Source: Ustulina deusta
Taxonomy: Eukaryota; Ascomycota; Sordariomycetes; Xylariales; Xylariaceae
NCBI GenBank assembly: GCA_023159155.1
Contig: JAJNNX010000016.1
Span: 186,001 to 250,000 of the forward strand
Length of the DNA: 64,000 bases
Direction: 5' to 3'
Numbering within the stretch: the stretch's first letter is position 1; the number at the start of each line of letters is the position of its first letter. The position numbers and the translations under genes were made by a program. The notes under the pieces are model-generated. The model had not been told where the DNA came from. It saw nothing but the letters and a program-made list of their open reading frames with translations, and searched no databases. Shown piece after piece: positions 60,101-64,000 of the stretch.

Positions 60101-62598
60101 CTAAAAAAGCAAAAAGCTTTGTACTAACTTTATATACTAAAAATTTTCTTTTTTAAAAATAAGATTAGTTTATTATTAAAAGTTTTTTATAGTATTACTT
60201 AATTAATTTAAATCTATTTTTTTATAAAATATTAATTATTTTTAAATTATTTTTAAATAATTTAATATAATTATTTTTAATTATTATAAACTTAATTACA
60301 ATAAGTTTTTTTAAAGTTCTTTTAGCTAATTGCTTTTATTTATTTTAATAAAAATAATTCTAAAAATCTTATATAATTTTTTTAATAATAGTTTAGTTTT
60401 TATTTTTTTTAAAAATTATTATATGGACCTTTTTTATTTTAGGTTTGAAAATCTTAAGTTTTTTTTTTATTTTTTTAGTTTTAATTGTTTCTAAAATAAT
60501 TGTTTTATTTTTAAAAATTATTTTAATATTTAATAATATTTTTCTAATGTTTAATTATATTAATTTATATTTTTTTATATTTCTAGGTCTATATTTTATT
60601 ATTTATAGTTAAAAAGCTTAACTATAATTGTTAGCAAAAATTAAACTAATAAAAATAAATTTTTTAACTAAATTAATTATTATTTTTAAGTTTTTATTAA
60701 AATATTTTATTTTATTAACTATTTAATACTAATAATAATATTATAACTAAAATTAATAATTTAAAATATTTAATTTTTAAATTATTAATTATTAATTTTT
60801 ATAATATATATTAAATATTTATAAATTTTATTAATTATTTTGCTTTAATAGTTATAAAGTTTTTAAAGTTTAACTAGCTAAACTATTTTTATTTTTAATT
60901 ATTATTTAATTTATTATATAAACTTATAACTAATTATTAAAAAAATATAAGCTTTAATATTATATAAAACTAAAGTTTTTATTTTAATATTATTAATTTA
61001 TAATTAAATAAATATTTTAAAAATAATTAATTTATTTTAATTATATATTTTAGCTAAAATAAATAAAAAAACTAATAAAAAAGATTTTATTAGTTCTATT
61101 TATTTTTTAAATTAAATAAACTACTAAAGCTATTTTTATTAGGGCTTTTTTTTGCTAGTTAAATATTTAAAACTTTAAGCTTTTAGTTAAAACAATTAAT
61201 TAATATATATATTTTTTTTATTATAAATAAAGCAAGTTTTATTATTTTAATAAGCTTTTTTTTTTTTTATAGTTAGTACTTATTTTAAAACTTTTAAAAT
61301 TAGCTAAAAATTTAATTATTTAAATTAGATTTTTATTTAATTAAACTAATAAGTTTAATTTATTAATAATTTTTATAAGTTTATTTAATATTATATATTA
61401 ATTTAATAATTTTATTAATAAATAATTTATAAAAAATATTTAAATTTATAAAAACTTTATATAAATTTTTTTTTAAGTTATATAAAAATAGTTTTATAAT
61501 TTATATTTTTATTATAACTTAGCTAATTAATACTTTTAAGCTAAACTATTAAATATAAAAATAAATTTATTAATATTTTTATTAGTTTTATATATATAAA
61601 TTTAAAATATTTTATAAATTATAACTATTTAATTAAAATTATAATAAATTATTAATAAAATTTAAATTATTTTAATAATATTATTAAATAGTTTTTTAAT
61701 TAAATAAAAATATATTTTTATTAATTTTTTAATATATTTTTTTAACTAGTTTATAATATATTAAAATTAATTATTTTTAGTTTAAAATATAATAATATTT
61801 TATTTAGCTTTTTTATTAGTTTATAAATCTAATTATTAAATAAACTTTATTTTTTATAAACTTGCTAAGTTTAGTTTTTTATATTTTAGCTTTTTTAATA
61901 TAAATAAAATTTAAAATATTAAAAAATAAACTAATAAAATAAAAAATAAATAAAGCAATAAAACTAAAAAGTTTAAAATTAGTATTTTTAAATATATTTT
62001 TTATTATTAAATTATAATTATTTTTTAAAAATATTAAAATAAATATATTAAAAATTAGCGTTTTATTTTTTTTATTTATTAAAAAGTTCTACTAAAACTA
62101 ATATAAAGTTATAAACTTATATAGTTATAATATTTAGTACTATATTTTTAAATATATTATTTATTTTAAATAATTTTAATTTTAGTTTAAATTTTATTTT
62201 TTTAAGTTTTAACTTTTTATTTTTTTTAAATTTTTTTTAAGTATTAGTTCGCTTAAAACATTTATAAAAAAGTCTAATATTTAAATTTTTTTTTTTTTTA
62301 CTAAAAAAAAATTTTAAAATTATTTAATAATAAAAAGCTAGCTATACTTAAAAACTAAAAATTAAATAAAAATATTTAAAGTTAAGTTTTTTATAAATTA
62401 TTAGTTTTTAAATAATATAAAAATTAAAAGTTTTATTAAAGTTATATTAAAGTTATATTTATATTATAAAATATATAATTTTTTATGTTAAATATATAAC
62501 TAAAAAAAAAGTTTATTTATATTTTGCTAATTATAACAAAATAAAAAAAATATATTTATTAAATATTTATTAATAAATAATTAATAAGCTTAAAGTAG

Positions 62599-62834
62599 TA
62601 TTATAATTAATTAAGTAAAACTTTTATAGCTAGTTTATTAATACTATAAATAAAAACTTTAAGCTAAAAAAAAAAAAAAAAAAAAAAAAAAAGTTAGAGT
62701 TTATAAAATAAGTAAATATAAATTTTATATATATAGCTATAAAGTTAGGTTAGTCCGTACGCAGACTTTCTATTTTATTGCTATATAAGTTTGGAGTTCT
62801 TGCAGGTTTTGCTAAGACTGTACTAACTATTATA
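62599..62834 (-). repeat. 5' LTR of copy 2 (right end)
   Basis: A 236-bp LTR, one base longer than the others, probably within the A tract. The right, outer half keeps GTCCGTACGCAGAC and GCAGGTTTTGCTAAGACTG with little mutation; the inner half is fully AT. Confidence 0.92.
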
Positions 62835-62839
62835 ATTAT

Positions 62840-63819
62840 TATTTAAAAAAAGTTTATAAATAAAAAGGTTTTAGGTTTTTGATTATATAATAGCTTATAA
62901 AGCGTTTTAGTTATAATAATTAATATAGTTTTTTTAAATATTTATATTTAGTTGGGCCTTAAATATAAATATTAGTAAAATTTAAAAGATTTAGATTGTT
63001 TTTTTGATTTGATTATTAGTTTATTAATAATATAATACAAATAACTATATAATAATATTACTTGTTTTATATAATATTATTTATAATTTATTAAAAAATT
63101 TAGAGTTTATATTAAATATAAATAAATTAAATAGCTTTTAGTTTAAATAAATTTATTAAATATATAATTAAGTTTAGTTTTTTATATTATATATTGATTT
63201 ATTAATAATATATTTTATAAATTTTGTAGTTTTATATATAATTATAAATATTATATTATTTTTGTTTAAAAATATAGAAAAACTAAAAATAAAATTAAAA
63301 TATAAAATATAAAATAGAATTATAAATATATAAATAAGTTATATATTATTATAAGATAGTTTTTTTTTTGTTTAGTAGCTAATAAGTTAAATATATATTT
63401 ATATATTTAGTAATATGTTTTTTAATTTTAAAAAAGTAAATAAAAATGTAAATAAAATTTATAATTTATATTATATTTATATAAGTTTTATAATTATAGG
63501 CTAGTTATATAATTTTTATTTATATAATAGCTAAAATAATAAGCTAGTTATTAAAAAGATTTAAATAATATAATAGTTATATAGTTAGATTATAATAAAA
63601 TATATATAAGGTAATATTAAAGCTTTTAATATTGTTTTTTATTATATTATATTATTTTTATAGCTATTTATATATTATTTTAAAAGTACGATTTGTTTGT
63701 AATGTTTTAACTATTTTTTGTTATAAGTCTTTTAATATATAAATAGATATACTAGTTATATTTTTATATAATTATAGTTTTAGTTTTATATTTAGTATAA
63801 TAAGAAAGTTTATTAATAA
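62840..63819. other. AT-rich DNA right of copy 2
   Basis: Same composition as 49.7-56.9 kb; presumably the other half of the sequence into which copy 2 inserted. No gene is visible. Confidence 0.55.
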
Positions 63820-64000
63820 AGTGATTGTTTATAATATTAAAGCAAGCAAATTTAATATTATAAAATATATAGTAATTATTTGTAATATTAAAGCAAACAA
63901 ATTTATTATTATAAGTTGTATAGTAATTATTTATAATATTAAAGTAAGCAAGTTTAACGTTATAAGCTATATAATAATTATTTATAATATTAAAGTAGGC
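63820..64000. repeat. 51-bp tandem repeat, at least 3.3 units, running off the window
   Basis: The word TAATATTAAAG recurs at 63,832, 63,883, 63,934 and 63,985, exactly 51 bp apart. Each unit contains AAGCAAGCAAATTTAATATT or a close variant, then TATAAGCTATATAGTAATTAT. Units differ mostly by A/G and C/T changes. The array continues past the window end. Confidence 0.88.

Larger units (their letters stand above)
56936..62834 (-). mobile_element. RIP-mutated LTR retrotransposon, copy 2 (inverted relative to copy 1)
   Basis: 5,899 bp bounded by LTRs at 56936-57170 and 62599-62834, both reverse complements of the copy 1 LTR, and flanked by the target duplication ATTAT (56931-56935 and 62835-62839). 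The interior mirrors copy 1 segment by segment (for example 58,100-58,480 here against 9,100-9,480 there) but is about 180 bp shorter. All frames are closed. The element sits inside other AT-rich DNA. Orientation is taken from the LTR sequence and the mirrored integrase-like stretch. Confidence 0.93.

Noticed and set aside
1..64000. CRISPR array, bacterial operon or phage features
   Set aside because: The window is a spliced fungal genome; the only regular array is the 51-bp tandem repeat, which has no spacers.

Overview
The window reads as nuclear DNA of a filamentous ascomycete (Pezizomycotina, most likely Sordariomycetes). Reasons: short GT-AG introns of about 50-120 bp with CTAAC or CTGAC branch sites, fungal gene families (Zn2Cys6 regulator, DUF7514, DUF1772, ankyrin and STAND proteins), many CCTAGGTA-type intergenic repeats, and AT-rich blocks whose repeat copies differ only by C-to-T and G-to-A changes, the mark of repeat-induced point mutation (RIP). 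The species is not identified.

Layout. (1) 1-3.4 kb holds the 5' end of a Rab5-type GTPase gene (minus strand, running off the window) head to head with a SAC1 phosphoinositide phosphatase gene. (2) 4.58-10.66 kb is a complete RIP-mutated LTR retrotransposon with 235-bp LTRs and a TTATA target duplication. (3) 10.7-20 kb is gene-poor: a possible secreted cysteine-rich peptide, a small Lys/Ser-tailed protein, a cysteine-rich gene with an in-frame TAG, and scraps of a degenerate repeat. (4) 21-38 kb is an ordinary housekeeping stretch: BTB protein, tRNA-Pro with intron, Csn12/Thp1-type PCI protein, ribosomal protein eL20, Zn2Cys6 transcription factor, GNAT acetyltransferase, DUF1772 membrane protein and DUF7514 protein. 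(5) 40-49.7 kb is a decaying accessory stretch: a second small cysteine-rich gene, a large ankyrin gene with an in-frame stop, an unknown gene whose reading frame switches twice, and the winged-helix/ankyrin remainder of a STAND (NLR-like) gene cut off at the edge of an AT-rich block. (6) 49.7-64 kb is AT-rich, contains a second copy of the same LTR element in the opposite orientation (56,936-62,834, target duplication ATTAT), and ends in a 51-bp tandem repeat.

Together: conserved genes (trafficking, lipid phosphatase, ribosome, COP9/TREX-2-like PCI protein) sit in a normal-GC island bounded by two RIP-mutated repeat blocks. Accessory genes nearest the blocks are broken, and all three in-frame stops seen are TAG, which a CpA-to-TpA change of CAG would give. 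Exon coordinates were derived by hand from splice signals and frame continuity; no database search was possible.
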